From NCBI RefSeq assembly GCF_009768975.1, contig NZ_CP035733.1:2046001-2110000 (forward strand): a stretch of 64,000 nt of DNA, read 5' to 3'. This DNA is from Sphingorhabdus lacus. Its GTDB lineage: Bacteria > Pseudomonadota > Alphaproteobacteria > Sphingomonadales > Sphingomonadaceae. The translations under genes were made by a program, and so were the position numbers. Shown one piece after another: positions 1 to 8,487 of the stretch; the stretch's first letter is position 1, and every line of letters starts with the position of its first letter. The notes under the pieces are model-generated. The model made no database searches, was not told the DNA's origin, and saw only the letters and a list, made by a program, of their open reading frames with translations.

Positions 1-297
1 GGTCACGACGACTTCATGTTCGGGATCGACATCGACACCGAAACGGCGGCCATAATAATTGGCCTGCGCCTTACGCAAGCCCGGGATACCTTTGGACGCG
101 GAATAGCCGTGTGCATCGGGCTTCTGCGCCACTTCGCACAGTTTTTCGATCACATGGGGCGGCGGCGGCAGATCGGGATTGCCCATGCCAAGGTCGATAA
201 TGTCCTCACCCGCCGCACGGGCGGCCGCGCGCATCGCATTGACTTCGGCGATGACATAAGGCGGCAAACGCTTAATGCGGTAGAATTCTTCGGACAT
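1..297 (-). CDS. Class I/II aminotransferase, N-terminal part (window edge)
   Basis: PLP-dependent aminotransferase of the AlaC / LL-diaminopimelate aminotransferase-like type, probably making alanine or another amino acid from its 2-oxo acid in the cytoplasm. Only the first 99 residues are here; the rest lies beyond position 1. The start ATG is at 297-295 and the protein opens [15 protein letters not shown]. The stretch [19 protein letters not shown] is the N-terminal substrate-side loop of this family, and [15 protein letters not shown] is the following conserved segment. The PLP lysine is outside the window. It follows the helicase on the same strand after an 81-base gap that holds only a weak short hairpin. 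Family assignment is firm; exact substrate is not. Confidence 0.85.
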   Translation of the reverse strand, partial: MSEEFYRIKRLPPYVIAEVNAMRAAARAAGEDIIDLGMGNPDLPPPPHVIEKLCEVAQKPDAHGYSASKGIPGLRKAQANYYGRRFGVDVDPEHEVVVT

Positions 298-378
298 GGG
301 CTCCCGTTTCCGGTTTGAGGTTTCAAGTCCGACCTTCATGGTCGAACTTTCCGCCCATTTCCAGAAAAACTATACCGA

Positions 379-2232
379 TTAACGCGGACGGTTGCCCTTC
401 GCCTTGTGCTTGACCCCATGTTTCGACGGTGCAGGACCGTCTTTGCGGAACGGACGAGCGCCGTCGCGCGGGGGCGGGCCGCCGCGTGGGCCATCGCCGC
501 GCGGACGATCGCCACGCGGTTTATCGCCAAAGGGACGGTCGCCGCGAGGCTTGTCACCGCGCGGATTGACGCCCAACTGGGCGCGTTGCGGACGGTCACC
601 GTCACGGCCACGGCGCTTGTTTTCGCGCGCGGCTTCGCGGGGAGGGCCGCTGGCCTGCACGATCTCGACATCATTGTCTTCATCATGCCCCGGTTGCGCT
701 ATTGCCTTGGCAAATTTCGCAACGGCGGCGGCCGCGATCCCGACATGGGTTTCATTGGCAGCAATGCGGATCGCGCCAATGTCGTTCTTGGTCACACCGC
801 CACGGCGGCACAGCAAAGGCAAAATCCATTTGGGATCGGCATTGTTGCGCCGACCAATGTTGAGCGTAAACCAGACCGAGTCATCAAAACCGGCGCGATG
901 GTTGTCCCGCGGTTGTTCGCGGCTGCCGTCATCGAGCATATCGGCGGCTTGCGGCATACGGGCACGGTGCACGCGGACCAAAGCGGCGGCAATATCTTCC
1001 GCCGACATGGTTTCCAGCAGACGAGCACCCAGCGTCCGGTCTTCGTCCTCGACTTCGACCGGGGTCAGAAGCGTTTCCAGCAGGCGGTCATGATCCTTTG
1101 CCCGGATGTCGGCGGCGGTCGGAACCTTGATCCAGTCCGCCTCGATCTTCGCGCCGCGCAGCATCGATTCGACGCGCTTGCGGCGCTGATACGGCACGAT
1201 CAGTACGGCGGTGCCTTTGCGTCCGGCGCGACCGGTGCGGCCTGAACGGTGTTGCAAACCTTCGGCATCGCGGGGCAGTTCGACATGGACCACCAATGAC
1301 AGGTTGGGCAAATCGATACCGCGCGCGGCGACATCGGTTGCGACACATACGCGCGCACGACGGTCACGCAGCGCCTGAAGCGCCTGGTTCCGTTCGCTCT
1401 GGCTATGCTCACCTGAAAGCGCGACCACATTAAAACCACGCTCGGTCAGATTGGCGTGCAAATGGCGAACATTTTCGCGCGTCGCGCAAAACAGGATCGC
1501 CGTTTCCGCTTCGTGCAGGCGGAGCAGGTTGACCACAGCATTCTCGATGTCAGGCGGGGCAACCGTGACCACCTGATAGCTGATATCGCCATGTCCGCGA
1601 TCTTCGCCGACAGTCGAAATGCGCAGGGCATCGCGCTGATAGCGCTTGGCCAGCGATACGATCGGCTTTGGCATCGTCGCCGAAAACAGCAGTGTCCGGC
1701 GGCCTTCCGGTGTGGCGTTCAATATTTCTTCAAGCTCTTCACGGAATCCCATGTCTAGCATTTCGTCGGCTTCATCCAGAACCGCGACCTTAAGTGCCGA
1801 CAGGTCAAGCGCGCCACGTTCCAGATGGTCGCGCAACCGTCCCGGCGTCCCCACCACGATCTGTGCGCCTTGGCTCAGGTTGCGCCGTTCTTTCGAGGCA
1901 TCCATGCCGCCAACACAGGTCGCAATGCGAACCCCGGCTTTTCCATAGAGCCACATCAGTTCGCGGCTAACCTGCAAGGCCAGCTCGCGCGTTGGCGCAA
2001 TAATAAGTGCTGCAGGCTCACGGGCGAGGCTTACAATGCCGCCATCCAAGATCTGCGGCGCCATGGCGAGTCCGAAGGCAACGGTCTTTCCGGAGCCGGT
2101 CTGCGCCGAAACAACAAGGTCACGCCCTTCGGCTTCAGCCGCAATTACAGCGGTTTGCACAGGGGTCAGCGCGGTATAGCCACGCGCGGTAAGCGCTTCG
2201 TCGAGAAGCGGGGGAAGATTTTCAAATGTCAT
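379..2232 (-). CDS. DEAD-box ATP-dependent RNA helicase with DbpA-type C-terminal domain
   Basis: RNA helicase of 617 residues, likely acting in ribosome assembly or RNA turnover. Visible motifs in order: Q-motif region ALTPVQTAVI, Walker A AQTGSGKT, PTRELALQV, GTPGRL, the DEAD box VLDEADEMLDMGF, SATMP, and motif VI HRSGRTGRAGRKG. A DbpA/CsdA-type RNA-binding domain follows (WFTLNIGRRNNADPKWILP onward). The last ~90 residues are a basic tail with repeated GDKPRGDRP-like units. The reading frame is open upstream to 2331, but MTFENLPPLL at 2232 is the natural family start, which leaves a 99-base divergent spacer to phaC. Whether it is the DbpA or DeaD orthologue cannot be settled by reading. 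Confidence 0.93.
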   Translation of the reverse strand: MTFENLPPLLDEALTARGYTALTPVQTAVIAAEAEGRDLVVSAQTGSGKTVAFGLAMAPQILDGGIVSLAREPAALIIAPTRELALQVSRELMWLYGKAGVRIATCVGGMDASKERRNLSQGAQIVVGTPGRLRDHLERGALDLSALKVAVLDEADEMLDMGFREELEEILNATPEGRRTLLFSATMPKPIVSLAKRYQRDALRISTVGEDRGHGDISYQVVTVAPPDIENAVVNLLRLHEAETAILFCATRENVRHLHANLTERGFNVVALSGEHSQSERNQALQALRDRRARVCVATDVAARGIDLPNLSLVVHVELPRDAEGLQHRSGRTGRAGRKGTAVLIVPYQRRKRVESMLRGAKIEADWIKVPTAADIRAKDHDRLLETLLTPVEVEDEDRTLGARLLETMSAEDIAAALVRVHRARMPQAADMLDDGSREQPRDNHRAGFDDSVWFTLNIGRRNNADPKWILPLLCRRGGVTKNDIGAIRIAANETHVGIAAAAVAKFAKAIAQPGHDEDNDVEIVQASGPPREAARENKRRGRDGDRPQRAQLGVNPRGDKPRGDRPFGDKPRGDRPRGDGPRGGPPPRDGARPFRKDGPAPSKHGVKHKAKGNRPR

Positions 2233-2331
2233 ATGTGCCGCCCCTTGCGCCCTTTTTACGGTAATGTCCATGCTGCGCTGCACAATAAATCGACGCTTCG
2301 CCAAAAGACGATGTTGGGTTATGCAATCCAA

Positions 2332-3972
2332 ATGGCCGATTCACCTTCCTTCCCCCCCTTCATAGACCCCGAACAATTCACCAAGATGATCGAGGGGACC
2401 GGCGCGGTTTCCACCGATCCCTTAGCGGCCTACCAGAAGGCTCTGGATGCCTGGGGTCAGGTGCTCGCACCGCTCGCAAAGGCGGGACGTGACAAGGTCG
2501 ATCCAAAAGACAGACGTTTTTCGGGGCCGCAATGGGAACATCCCGTTTTCGATCTCGTGCGACAAAGCTATCAGGTGATGTCGGACTATATGCTGGGTGC
2601 CGCTGCGCAACTCGACAATATCCCGGAGGCAGAAAAAGCAAAAATCGGCTTTGCGATCCGCACCGTGGTCGAGGCGATGAGCCCGGCAAACTCGCCCTTT
2701 ACCAATCCTGTCGCTCTGGAAAAGGCGGTCGAGACCAAGGGTGCGAGCCTGATGTCCGGCATGCAGCATTTGCTGCACGATATGCAGCGTGGCCAATTGA
2801 CCCATACCGACCCCAATGCGTTTCGCCTTGGCGAGAATATTGCGGCGACACCGGGCAAAGTGGTCCATCAGACGCCGCTTTACCAATTGCTGCAATATGA
2901 ACCCACGACCGAGAAGGTTCTTGAAACCCCGCTGATTATCTTTCCGCCATGGATCAACCGTTTCTACATTCTCGACCTGACCGCGGAAAAAAGCTTCATC
3001 AAATGGTGCGTCGATCAGGGCATCACGGTATTTGTCGTGTCGTGGAAGTCCGCCGACAGCACGATGAAGGACATCGTGTGGGACGACTATATTGCTGCAC
3101 AGATTGACGCCATCGATACGGTGTGCGCCGGATTGAAAGTCGATGATGTGCACACCATCGGCTATTGTGTTGCGGGCACGACCTTGGCTGCAACGCTGGC
3201 CATCCTCGCGGCGAAGGGCGAAGCGGATAAGGTAAAGAGCGCGACTTTCTTCACCGCGCAGGTCGACTTCAGCCGCGGCGGCGAATTGCTCAACTTCATT
3301 GACGAACATCAACTCGCCATGGTCGAGGCCCTCGCCGCGCCGCAGGGTTATCTGGATGGCCGCTTTCTGGCGCTGACCTTCAATATGCTGCGCGGAAAAG
3401 ACCTGATCTGGTCAACCGTCGTCAAAAACTATCTGCTCGGCGAAGAATATCCGGCATTCGACTTGCTGCACTGGAATGGGGACGTCACAAATCTTCCGGC
3501 CAAATGGCACCGCGAATATCTGTGCGACCTTTACCGCGATAACAAGCTTGTCGTCCCCGGTGCCTTGTCCGCCTTGGGAACGCCGATTGACCTGACCAAA
3601 GTCAAAACGCCGACCTATATTCAGGCCGGACGCGAAGATCATATTGCGCCGGTGGAAAGCGTCTGGAAATTGCAGGATCACTTTACCGGCCCGGTCAAGT
3701 TCCTGCTGGCGGGAAGCGGGCATATTGCAGGCGTCGTCAATCCGCCGGTGCAGCAAAAATATCAATATTGGACCAACGACGCGAAGGTTGGTTCGCTGGA
3801 AGAGTTTATCGCGGGCGCAACCGAGACCAAGGGCAGTTGGTGGCCCGACTGGTTGTCATGGCTACAGCATGGCAGCGATAAAATGGTAGCCGTCAAAGGC
3901 GCGCGCGTGCCCGGTGAAGGCACGCTGAAGGCGCTGGAATCTGCGCCGGGCAGTTATGTGAAGGCGCGCTGA
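2332..3972 (+). CDS. phaC: Class I poly(3-hydroxyalkanoate) synthase PhaC
   Basis: Polymerises (R)-3-hydroxyacyl-CoA into PHA at the granule surface. The 546-residue length fits class I synthases. The lipase-like box GYCVAGT places the nucleophile at Cys279; Asp436 in GREDHIAP and His464 in GSGHIAGV complete the triad. The N-terminal PhaC_N domain is visible (FGPQWEHPVFDLVRQSY with the first residue being S in this protein). The frame stays open upstream to 1825, but that part is antisense to the helicase; a second possible start is ATG 2311 and neither has a strong ribosome site. It is divergent from the helicase. A phasin at 7634 and phaB at 13681 supply related PHA functions; no phaA is seen. 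Confidence 0.95.
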   Translation: MADSPSFPPFIDPEQFTKMIEGTGAVSTDPLAAYQKALDAWGQVLAPLAKAGRDKVDPKDRRFSGPQWEHPVFDLVRQSYQVMSDYMLGAAAQLDNIPEAEKAKIGFAIRTVVEAMSPANSPFTNPVALEKAVETKGASLMSGMQHLLHDMQRGQLTHTDPNAFRLGENIAATPGKVVHQTPLYQLLQYEPTTEKVLETPLIIFPPWINRFYILDLTAEKSFIKWCVDQGITVFVVSWKSADSTMKDIVWDDYIAAQIDAIDTVCAGLKVDDVHTIGYCVAGTTLAATLAILAAKGEADKVKSATFFTAQVDFSRGGELLNFIDEHQLAMVEALAAPQGYLDGRFLALTFNMLRGKDLIWSTVVKNYLLGEEYPAFDLLHWNGDVTNLPAKWHREYLCDLYRDNKLVVPGALSALGTPIDLTKVKTPTYIQAGREDHIAPVESVWKLQDHFTGPVKFLLAGSGHIAGVVNPPVQQKYQYWTNDAKVGSLEEFIAGATETKGSWWPDWLSWLQHGSDKMVAVKGARVPGEGTLKALESAPGSYVKAR

Positions 3973-3986
3973 GGGCGTCGGAGGCG

Positions 3987-4058
3987 TTGGGGACAGTCCT
4001 TGGAGGGACAGTCCCCGGCGCAGTTCTAGGGGGATGTCCCTTCAGGGACTGTCCCCAA
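3987..4058. repeat. GGGGACAGTCCC hairpin repeat, copy 1
   Basis: A 72-base element made of four copies of a GGGACAGTCCC-like unit, two in each orientation, so the whole folds as one long hairpin. The ends read TTGGGGACAGTCC and GGGACTGTCCCCAA. It lies between the convergent phaC and CsgG-like genes, where it could also stop transcription from both sides. A second, better preserved copy is at 7446-7520. The shape resembles REP/BIME-type elements; no transposase of that class lies in the window. Confidence 0.85.
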
Positions 4059-4066
4059 CATTAAGA

Positions 4067-4834
4067 TCACTCCGCTTGTGGCGCAGCGTCGCTTGCATTT
4101 TCAGGCAGGCCACCCAGTTCCCCGACCATCTTTTTATAGGCGTCGAGATAGGCGAGCACGATAACCTGGCCGATGTCGCTATTCTGGTAGCTGCCGCCAC
4201 CGGCACCTGCGAGGCCACCGCCCCACCATGCACCGCCGCCGGCACCCCAGCTGACGTCCGACTTGCGGTAATAGCCTTCCGACAGCGCTTCAATCTCGGT
4301 GGTGCGCACATTGACGACCGACAACGAAACGCTGGCTTCCTTCTTGGACACCTTCAGACCGCCCACGAGCCCGCCGATAAACCGGCCGCCCAATGCGCCT
4401 GCCAGACCGCCCGCAATCCCGCTTCCGCCGGAGTTGCTATTACGGCTGATGATGTCGGGTACGATCACATAGTCGGCAGCCTTCACCTGCCGTTTGCCGA
4501 TGTTCGACCCGCGCTGTAATTCGCCGGAATCGCCAAGAGCACGCTCAACCGCGCGTGCCGCAAGGCCGCCGCCGCGATCGACAAGTGAGAAGCAGCCCGA
4601 TTTCTGCACGAAAAATTTGATAACCGCTTCGGGGTTGGAAAGCCCGAGTTCACTCCACCATTGGGTTTCTGGCTCGGTAATCGCCACAGTGCCCAATTTA
4701 CGGGTGCAGACCGGGATTTCGGTCATATTCTTGTCTTGTGCTTTTTTTGCGGAAGACTTGTCTTCCTTCGCAAAGGCGGGTGCCCCGACACTTAAAAGTG
4801 CACCTGCCAATAATGTGGAAATAATCCGTCGCAT
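4067..4834 (-). CDS. CsgG/HfaB-family secreted protein
   Basis: A 255-residue exported protein with a type I signal peptide (MRRIISTLLAGALLSVGAPA, cleavage after AFA). The central part matches the CsgG family: a phenotype of KFFVQKSGCFSLVDRGG, an AVERAL helix and the AADYVIVPDIISR strand. Family members form outer-membrane secretion pores or related assemblies. Unlike E. coli CsgG there is no lipobox cysteine after the signal, and glycine-rich stretches occur near residues 135-160 and 195-215. The start is supported by a GGAGGG ribosome site 7 bases upstream. No curli or holdfast genes are adjacent, so its exported partner is unknown. Confidence 0.75.
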   Translation of the reverse strand: MRRIISTLLAGALLSVGAPAFAKEDKSSAKKAQDKNMTEIPVCTRKLGTVAITEPETQWWSELGLSNPEAVIKFFVQKSGCFSLVDRGGGLAARAVERALGDSGELQRGSNIGKRQVKAADYVIVPDIISRNSNSGGSGIAGGLAGALGGRFIGGLVGGLKVSKKEASVSLSVVNVRTTEIEALSEGYYRKSDVSWGAGGGAWWGGGLAGAGGGSYQNSDIGQVIVLAYLDAYKKMVGELGGLPENASDAAPQAE

Positions 4835-4985
4835 CGCTATCCCTCCGGTGTTGGCAAATCGGTAGTTTGCCTAAAACAGCTATTGTGGTGCGACCCGTTG
4901 CGGCTTGTATATCCACCTGTTTTCGTGATTGCCAAGCGCAAAGCGCGTCATCACCCAAAAAAGCCGAAATTACGACATGCGCGAG

Positions 4986-5014
4986 TTGACGTTTACGTAA
5001 ACGTTCGGTAACAC
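4986..5014 (+). promoter_or_regulatory. Promoter with 16-bp palindromic operator before acyl-CoA dehydrogenase
   Basis: ACGTTTACGTAAACGT at 4989-5004 is a perfect 16-base palindrome. It overlaps a TTGACG -35-like hexamer at 4986-4991, with a weak TAACAC -10-like hexamer 17 bases downstream. The layout suggests repression by a dimeric regulator. The sequence resembles sites described for the MerR-type regulator LiuR of branched-chain acyl-CoA catabolism; that link is inference. The first ten bases, AGTTGACGTT, recur before phaB at 14467-14476. Confidence 0.55.
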
Positions 5015-5042
5015 CTCTCAAACGCTTCAGAGGAGAGTCGCC

Positions 5043-6236
5043 ATGCAATTGGAATTCAGTCCCGAAGAAATCGCCTTCCAGCAGGAAGTACGTAGCTTCA
5101 TCGCCGAAAATTACCCGCAGAACCTGCGCTCAGTGCAGGATGAAGGGCATGATCTTTCGAAAGAAGATTTCCTGTCCTGGCACCGCATACTTGCGAAAAA
5201 AGGCTGGATCGCCCCTGCATGGCCCGTTGAATATGGCGGCACCGGCTGGACCGCGACGCAGCGTTTCATTTGGTCCGAAGAACTGGCGGCTGCCGATTGC
5301 GTCGGCACCATGCCCTTTGGCCTCTCGATGGTTGGCCCTGTTATCTACACCTTCGGCACGCCCGAGCAAAAGGCCCGCTTCCTTCCCGGCATCCTGTCGG
5401 GCGATGACTGGTGGTGTCAGGGTTATTCGGAGCCCGGCTCCGGTTCCGACCTCGCTTCGCTGCGCACAAAAGCTGTGCGCGATGGCGACCATTATATCGT
5501 CAATGGCCAGAAAACCTGGACCACCATGGCGCAGCATGCCGACTGGGGCTTCTTCCTTGTTCGCACCGATCCCGATGCGAAGCAGCAGGAAGGCATCAGC
5601 TTCCTGTTGATCGACATGAAATCGCCGGGCGTCACCGTCCGCCCGATCATCACGCTGGGCGGCGAACATGAAGTCAACGAAGTCTGGCTCGAAGACGTCC
5701 GCGTTCCCGTCGATCAGCGTATTTATGAAGAGAATAAGGGTTGGACCTGCGCCAAATTCCTGCTCGCCCATGAACGCACCGGCATTGCGGCGGTTGCCCG
5801 TTCAAAGCGCGGCGTTGAGAAGATCAAGCAGATTGCCCGCACCGAAATGGACGGCGACAAGCCGTTGCTCGCCAATGCCTTTTTCAAGCGCAAGATTTCG
5901 GAGCTGGAAATCGACCTGACCGCGCTGGAATTCACCGAATTGCGCAGCCTCGCTGGTGAAGCCGCAGGCAAAGGCCCTGGACCTGAATCAAGCTTGCTGA
6001 AGATCAAGGGTTCGGAAATTCAGCAGCGTATCACCGAACTCGCGCTGGAAGCGGTTGGCCATTATGGCGCGCCCTATTTCCGCGGCTTCGGCGAAGGCGA
6101 CAACGAACACCCCATTGGTCCCGATTACGCACACCGCGCAGCGCCGACCTATTTCAACACCCGCAAGACGACGATTTACGGCGGATCGAACGAGATCCAG
6201 CGGAACATCATCGCCAAGATGGTGCTCGGGATTTAA
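5043..6236 (+). CDS. Acyl-CoA dehydrogenase, PimC-like large subunit
   Basis: FAD flavoprotein that introduces the alpha-beta double bond in an acyl-CoA. Conserved segments include GYSEPGSGSDLASLRT (FAD and substrate binding), YIVNGQKTWTT, and the C-terminal TIYGGSNEIQRNIIAKMVLG. At 397 residues it has the usual length. The start is set by AGAGGAGAG ten bases upstream. The gene is followed 54 bases later by a second, diverged dehydrogenase subunit; this pairing is that of pimeloyl-CoA dehydrogenase PimC/PimD and of alpha2beta2 FadE enzymes. The natural substrate may be a dicarboxylic, branched or cyclic acyl-CoA and cannot be read from sequence. A perfect palindrome sits in its promoter. Confidence 0.9.
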   Translation: MQLEFSPEEIAFQQEVRSFIAENYPQNLRSVQDEGHDLSKEDFLSWHRILAKKGWIAPAWPVEYGGTGWTATQRFIWSEELAAADCVGTMPFGLSMVGPVIYTFGTPEQKARFLPGILSGDDWWCQGYSEPGSGSDLASLRTKAVRDGDHYIVNGQKTWTTMAQHADWGFFLVRTDPDAKQQEGISFLLIDMKSPGVTVRPIITLGGEHEVNEVWLEDVRVPVDQRIYEENKGWTCAKFLLAHERTGIAAVARSKRGVEKIKQIARTEMDGDKPLLANAFFKRKISELEIDLTALEFTELRSLAGEAAGKGPGPESSLLKIKGSEIQQRITELALEAVGHYGAPYFRGFGEGDNEHPIGPDYAHRAAPTYFNTRKTTIYGGSNEIQRNIIAKMVLGI

Positions 6237-6244
6237 GCTTTTCA

Positions 6245-6266
6245 CCCCTCCCGCACGCGGGAGGGG
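6245..6266 (+). other. Perfect GC-rich hairpin between the two dehydrogenase genes
   Basis: CCCCTCCCGC and GCGGGAGGGG are exact complements separated by AC. There is no U-tract, so it is more likely an mRNA-stabilising or processing hairpin than a terminator. It may set the ratio of the two subunits. Confidence 0.6.
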
Positions 6267-6290
6267 AAAGATAATGAGGGATTTAGAGAG

Positions 6291-7430
6291 ATGGATTTCA
6301 GCTACACCGAAACGCAGGACATGATCCGCGAGACACTCAGCCGGTTTCTCGCCGACACCTATGATTTCGACAGCCGCGGCAAGATGATTGCCAGCGCCAC
6401 CGGACGCGATGCCGGTATCTGGAAAGCACTGGCCCAGGATCTGGGCATGCTGGGCGCTTCCTTTAGCGAAGAGCATGGCGGTCTGGGTGGCGGACATCTC
6501 GAAAACGCACTGATCATGGAAGAATTGGGCAAGGTCATTGCGATCGAGCCCTATTTGCAGACGGTCGTTCTGGGCGGCGGTGCCCTGAAGGCTGTCGGCG
6601 GTGCCATTGCGGATGCGGTTATTCCCGAAATCATCGGCGGCAACGTCGTCATTGCCTTTGCCTATGCCGAACCGCAGGGCCGCTATAATCTCGCCAATTT
6701 GCGGACCACTGCCAAGAAGGATGGCGCAGGATATGTTCTGAACGGCCATAAGGGCGTGGTTTATGCTGCACCTTGGGCAAGCCACCTGCTCGTGACCGCC
6801 CGCACCGGTGGATCGGGCAGCGAAGCCGCTGGCGTTTCGCTCTTCCTGATCGATGCCAATCTGCCCGGAATTGTGCGCCGCGATTATCCAACGGTGGACG
6901 GTTTCCAGGCATCCGAAGTCTATTTCGAAAATGTTGCCATCCCAGGCGACGCTCTGCTCGGTGGCGAAGGTGCTGGCCTTCCGCTGATCGAACAGATTGT
7001 CGACGAAGCAACGGTATCGGTCTGCGCCGAAGCCTGCGGCGTCACATTCAAGCTGCATCAGGGCACGCTGGAATATGCGCGCCAACGTAACCAGTTTGGC
7101 CAGCCCATCTCGCGCTTCCAGGTGCTGCAGCACCGCATGGTCGACATGTTCATGGAAGTTGAACAGAGCAAATCCATGACGACAATGGCGACATTGAAGC
7201 TCGACCTGCCTGCCGCCGAACGCATGGCTGCCGTATCCGCCTGCAAAGCGAAGGTATCGCGGGCCGCCAAATTTGTTGGCCAGAACGCCATCCAGACCCA
7301 TGGCGGTATCGGCATCACTCAGGAATTGGCCATCGGGCACTATTTCAAACGCGCCACAATGATCGAAGGCCAGTTCGGCTCGGCCGACCATCATTATGAC
7401 CGCTTTGAAAAGCTGACGCTGGCGGCTTAA
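6291..7430 (+). CDS. Acyl-CoA dehydrogenase, PimD-like small subunit
   Basis: Second subunit of the pair, 379 residues. It has the acyl-CoA dehydrogenase fold: N-terminal MDFSYTETQDMIRETLSRFL, middle-domain YVLNGHKGVVYAAP, and C-terminal AIQTHGGIGITQELAIGHYF. The middle-domain flavin loop that reads SEPGSGSDLA in the partner is here AEPQGRYNLA, so this chain has diverged at the cofactor site. By analogy with heterotetrameric dehydrogenases the two chains probably build composite active sites. AGAGAG precedes the ATG. It is co-directional with the large subunit and likely co-transcribed; the repeat at 7446 follows. Confidence 0.88.
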   Translation: MDFSYTETQDMIRETLSRFLADTYDFDSRGKMIASATGRDAGIWKALAQDLGMLGASFSEEHGGLGGGHLENALIMEELGKVIAIEPYLQTVVLGGGALKAVGGAIADAVIPEIIGGNVVIAFAYAEPQGRYNLANLRTTAKKDGAGYVLNGHKGVVYAAPWASHLLVTARTGGSGSEAAGVSLFLIDANLPGIVRRDYPTVDGFQASEVYFENVAIPGDALLGGEGAGLPLIEQIVDEATVSVCAEACGVTFKLHQGTLEYARQRNQFGQPISRFQVLQHRMVDMFMEVEQSKSMTTMATLKLDLPAAERMAAVSACKAKVSRAAKFVGQNAIQTHGGIGITQELAIGHYFKRATMIEGQFGSADHHYDRFEKLTLAA

Positions 7431-7445
7431 ATTTATTCCGAGCTG

Positions 7446-7520
7446 TTGGGGACAGTCCCTATTGGGACAGTCCCCGGATAGCGCAACAACGGGGACTGTC
7501 CCTTCCGGGACTGTCCCCAA
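7446..7520. repeat. GGGGACAGTCCC hairpin repeat, copy 2
   Basis: Same architecture as 3987-4058 and better preserved. Half one has GGGGACAGTCCC then GGGACAGTCCCC; half two has GGGGACTGTCCC then GGGACTGTCCCC. The halves are inverted relative to each other around a short GGATAGCGCAACAAC centre. Here it sits between the dehydrogenase and phasin genes, which read in the same direction, where it could attenuate read-through. Confidence 0.88.
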
Positions 7521-7551
7521 ATTTTTGCGCCAACCCGTCATTCCCCATTTT

Positions 7552-7613
7552 TTGTGCAGTGCAACATTTATCGTTGACATCGCTTGCGTGAATCATTATT
7601 GTGCAGTGCAACA
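7552..7613 (+). promoter_or_regulatory. Phasin promoter with two PhaR-like boxes
   Basis: TTGTGCAGTGCAACA occurs twice, at 7552-7566 and 7599-7613. TGCAGTGCA fits the TGC-N3-GCA pattern reported for the PHA regulator PhaR. Between the copies is a TTGACA hexamer (7574-7579), and 17 bases on is TATTGT (7597-7602). The first box lies upstream of the -35 and the second covers the -10 and start region. This is a typical layout for repression of a phasin when no PHA granules are present. No phaR gene lies in the window. Confidence 0.65.
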
Positions 7614-7633
7614 CAACAGAAATGGTGCTCAAT

Positions 7634-8266
7634 ATGGCCAGCAAGGCAACTACCCCGGCAACTTCCAAAACTGCGAAACCCGCAGCGGTGAAAGCTGCGC
7701 CTGCAAAAGCTGCTCCGGTAGCTGAAAAGGTAGAAACCAAAAAGGTAGAGGCTGAAAAGCCTGCTGCGGCGCTGGTCACCAAGATCGTGTCTGTTGAACC
7801 CAAACCGATTGCTCAAGGAGTAACCAGAATGACCGATACTGTTAAAGCCACCACCGAGAAGGCCACTGAATTTTTCGCCGACGTTCGCGAAAAGGCAACC
7901 GAAGCTGCTGAAAAAGGCAAGAAGCTTGCTGCAGACGCTGTTGAATTCAACAAGGCCAATGTCGAAGCCATGATCGAAGCCGGCAAGATTGTTGCCAAGG
8001 GCGCTCAGGACATGGGCAAGACCAACATGGAATATGCCAAGAAGAATTTCGAAGAAGCACAGGTTGCCGTCAAGGAATTGACCGCAGTCAAGTCGCCTAC
8101 CGATTTCGTCAAGCTGCAGGGTGAATGGGCTCGCAAGGGCTTCGACACCGCCGTTGCCCAGGGTTCGAAGAACACCGAAGCGATGGTAAAGCTGGTCAGC
8201 GACATGTTCCAGCCGATTTCGAACCGCATTGCGGCGACGACCGAACTTTTCAAGAAGGCTGCTTAA
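7634..8266 (+). CDS. Phasin (PHA granule-associated protein)
   Basis: Coats PHA granules. The long form has 210 residues: an Ala/Lys/Pro-rich N-terminal ~65 residues (PAAVKAAPAKAAPVAEK) followed by a phasin_2-type helical domain (ATEFFADVREKATEAAEKGK, then GKTNMEYAKKNFEEAQVAVK). ATG 7634 (MASK) has no clear ribosome site. Inside the frame ATG 7829 (MTDTVKATT) follows AAGGAG at ideal spacing and would give a 145-residue protein consisting only of the phasin domain. Either or both may be used. The frame is open back to 7601, but that start would fall on the operator. The promoter carries two PhaR-like boxes. A strong terminator follows at 8370. Confidence 0.88.
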   Translation: MASKATTPATSKTAKPAAVKAAPAKAAPVAEKVETKKVEAEKPAAALVTKIVSVEPKPIAQGVTRMTDTVKATTEKATEFFADVREKATEAAEKGKKLAADAVEFNKANVEAMIEAGKIVAKGAQDMGKTNMEYAKKNFEEAQVAVKELTAVKSPTDFVKLQGEWARKGFDTAVAQGSKNTEAMVKLVSDMFQPISNRIAATTELFKKAA

Positions 8267-8369
8267 GCTGACTTGAATATTGTGCCGGTGCGCTAAGATG
8301 CACCCGCCGCCCTCTCTCCTCTCCTTATAGGTGGTGGGAAAGCAGACGCGAACCGGCGCAATGAAACAA

Positions 8370-8410
8370 AAACCGCTCTTTCCCACCTCGGGAAAGGGCG
8401 GTTTCTTTTT
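8370..8410 (+). terminator. Rho-independent terminator after phasin
   Basis: AAACCGCTCTTTCCC pairs with GGGAAAGGGCGGTTT (one mismatch) around an ACCTC loop, followed by CTTTTT. It ends the phasin transcript. Confidence 0.85.
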
Positions 8411-8487
8411 GGGACAAGACGAATCATCATTAACAGGGCTTGCGGAGTCCCCCTGCCCTATCCTATTTTAGCGGCATGGATATTTTT

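Noticed and set aside
1825-2331. Long upstream extension of the phaC reading frame
   Set aside because: It is antisense to the helicase and has no PhaC homology; the family start is at 2332 or 2311.
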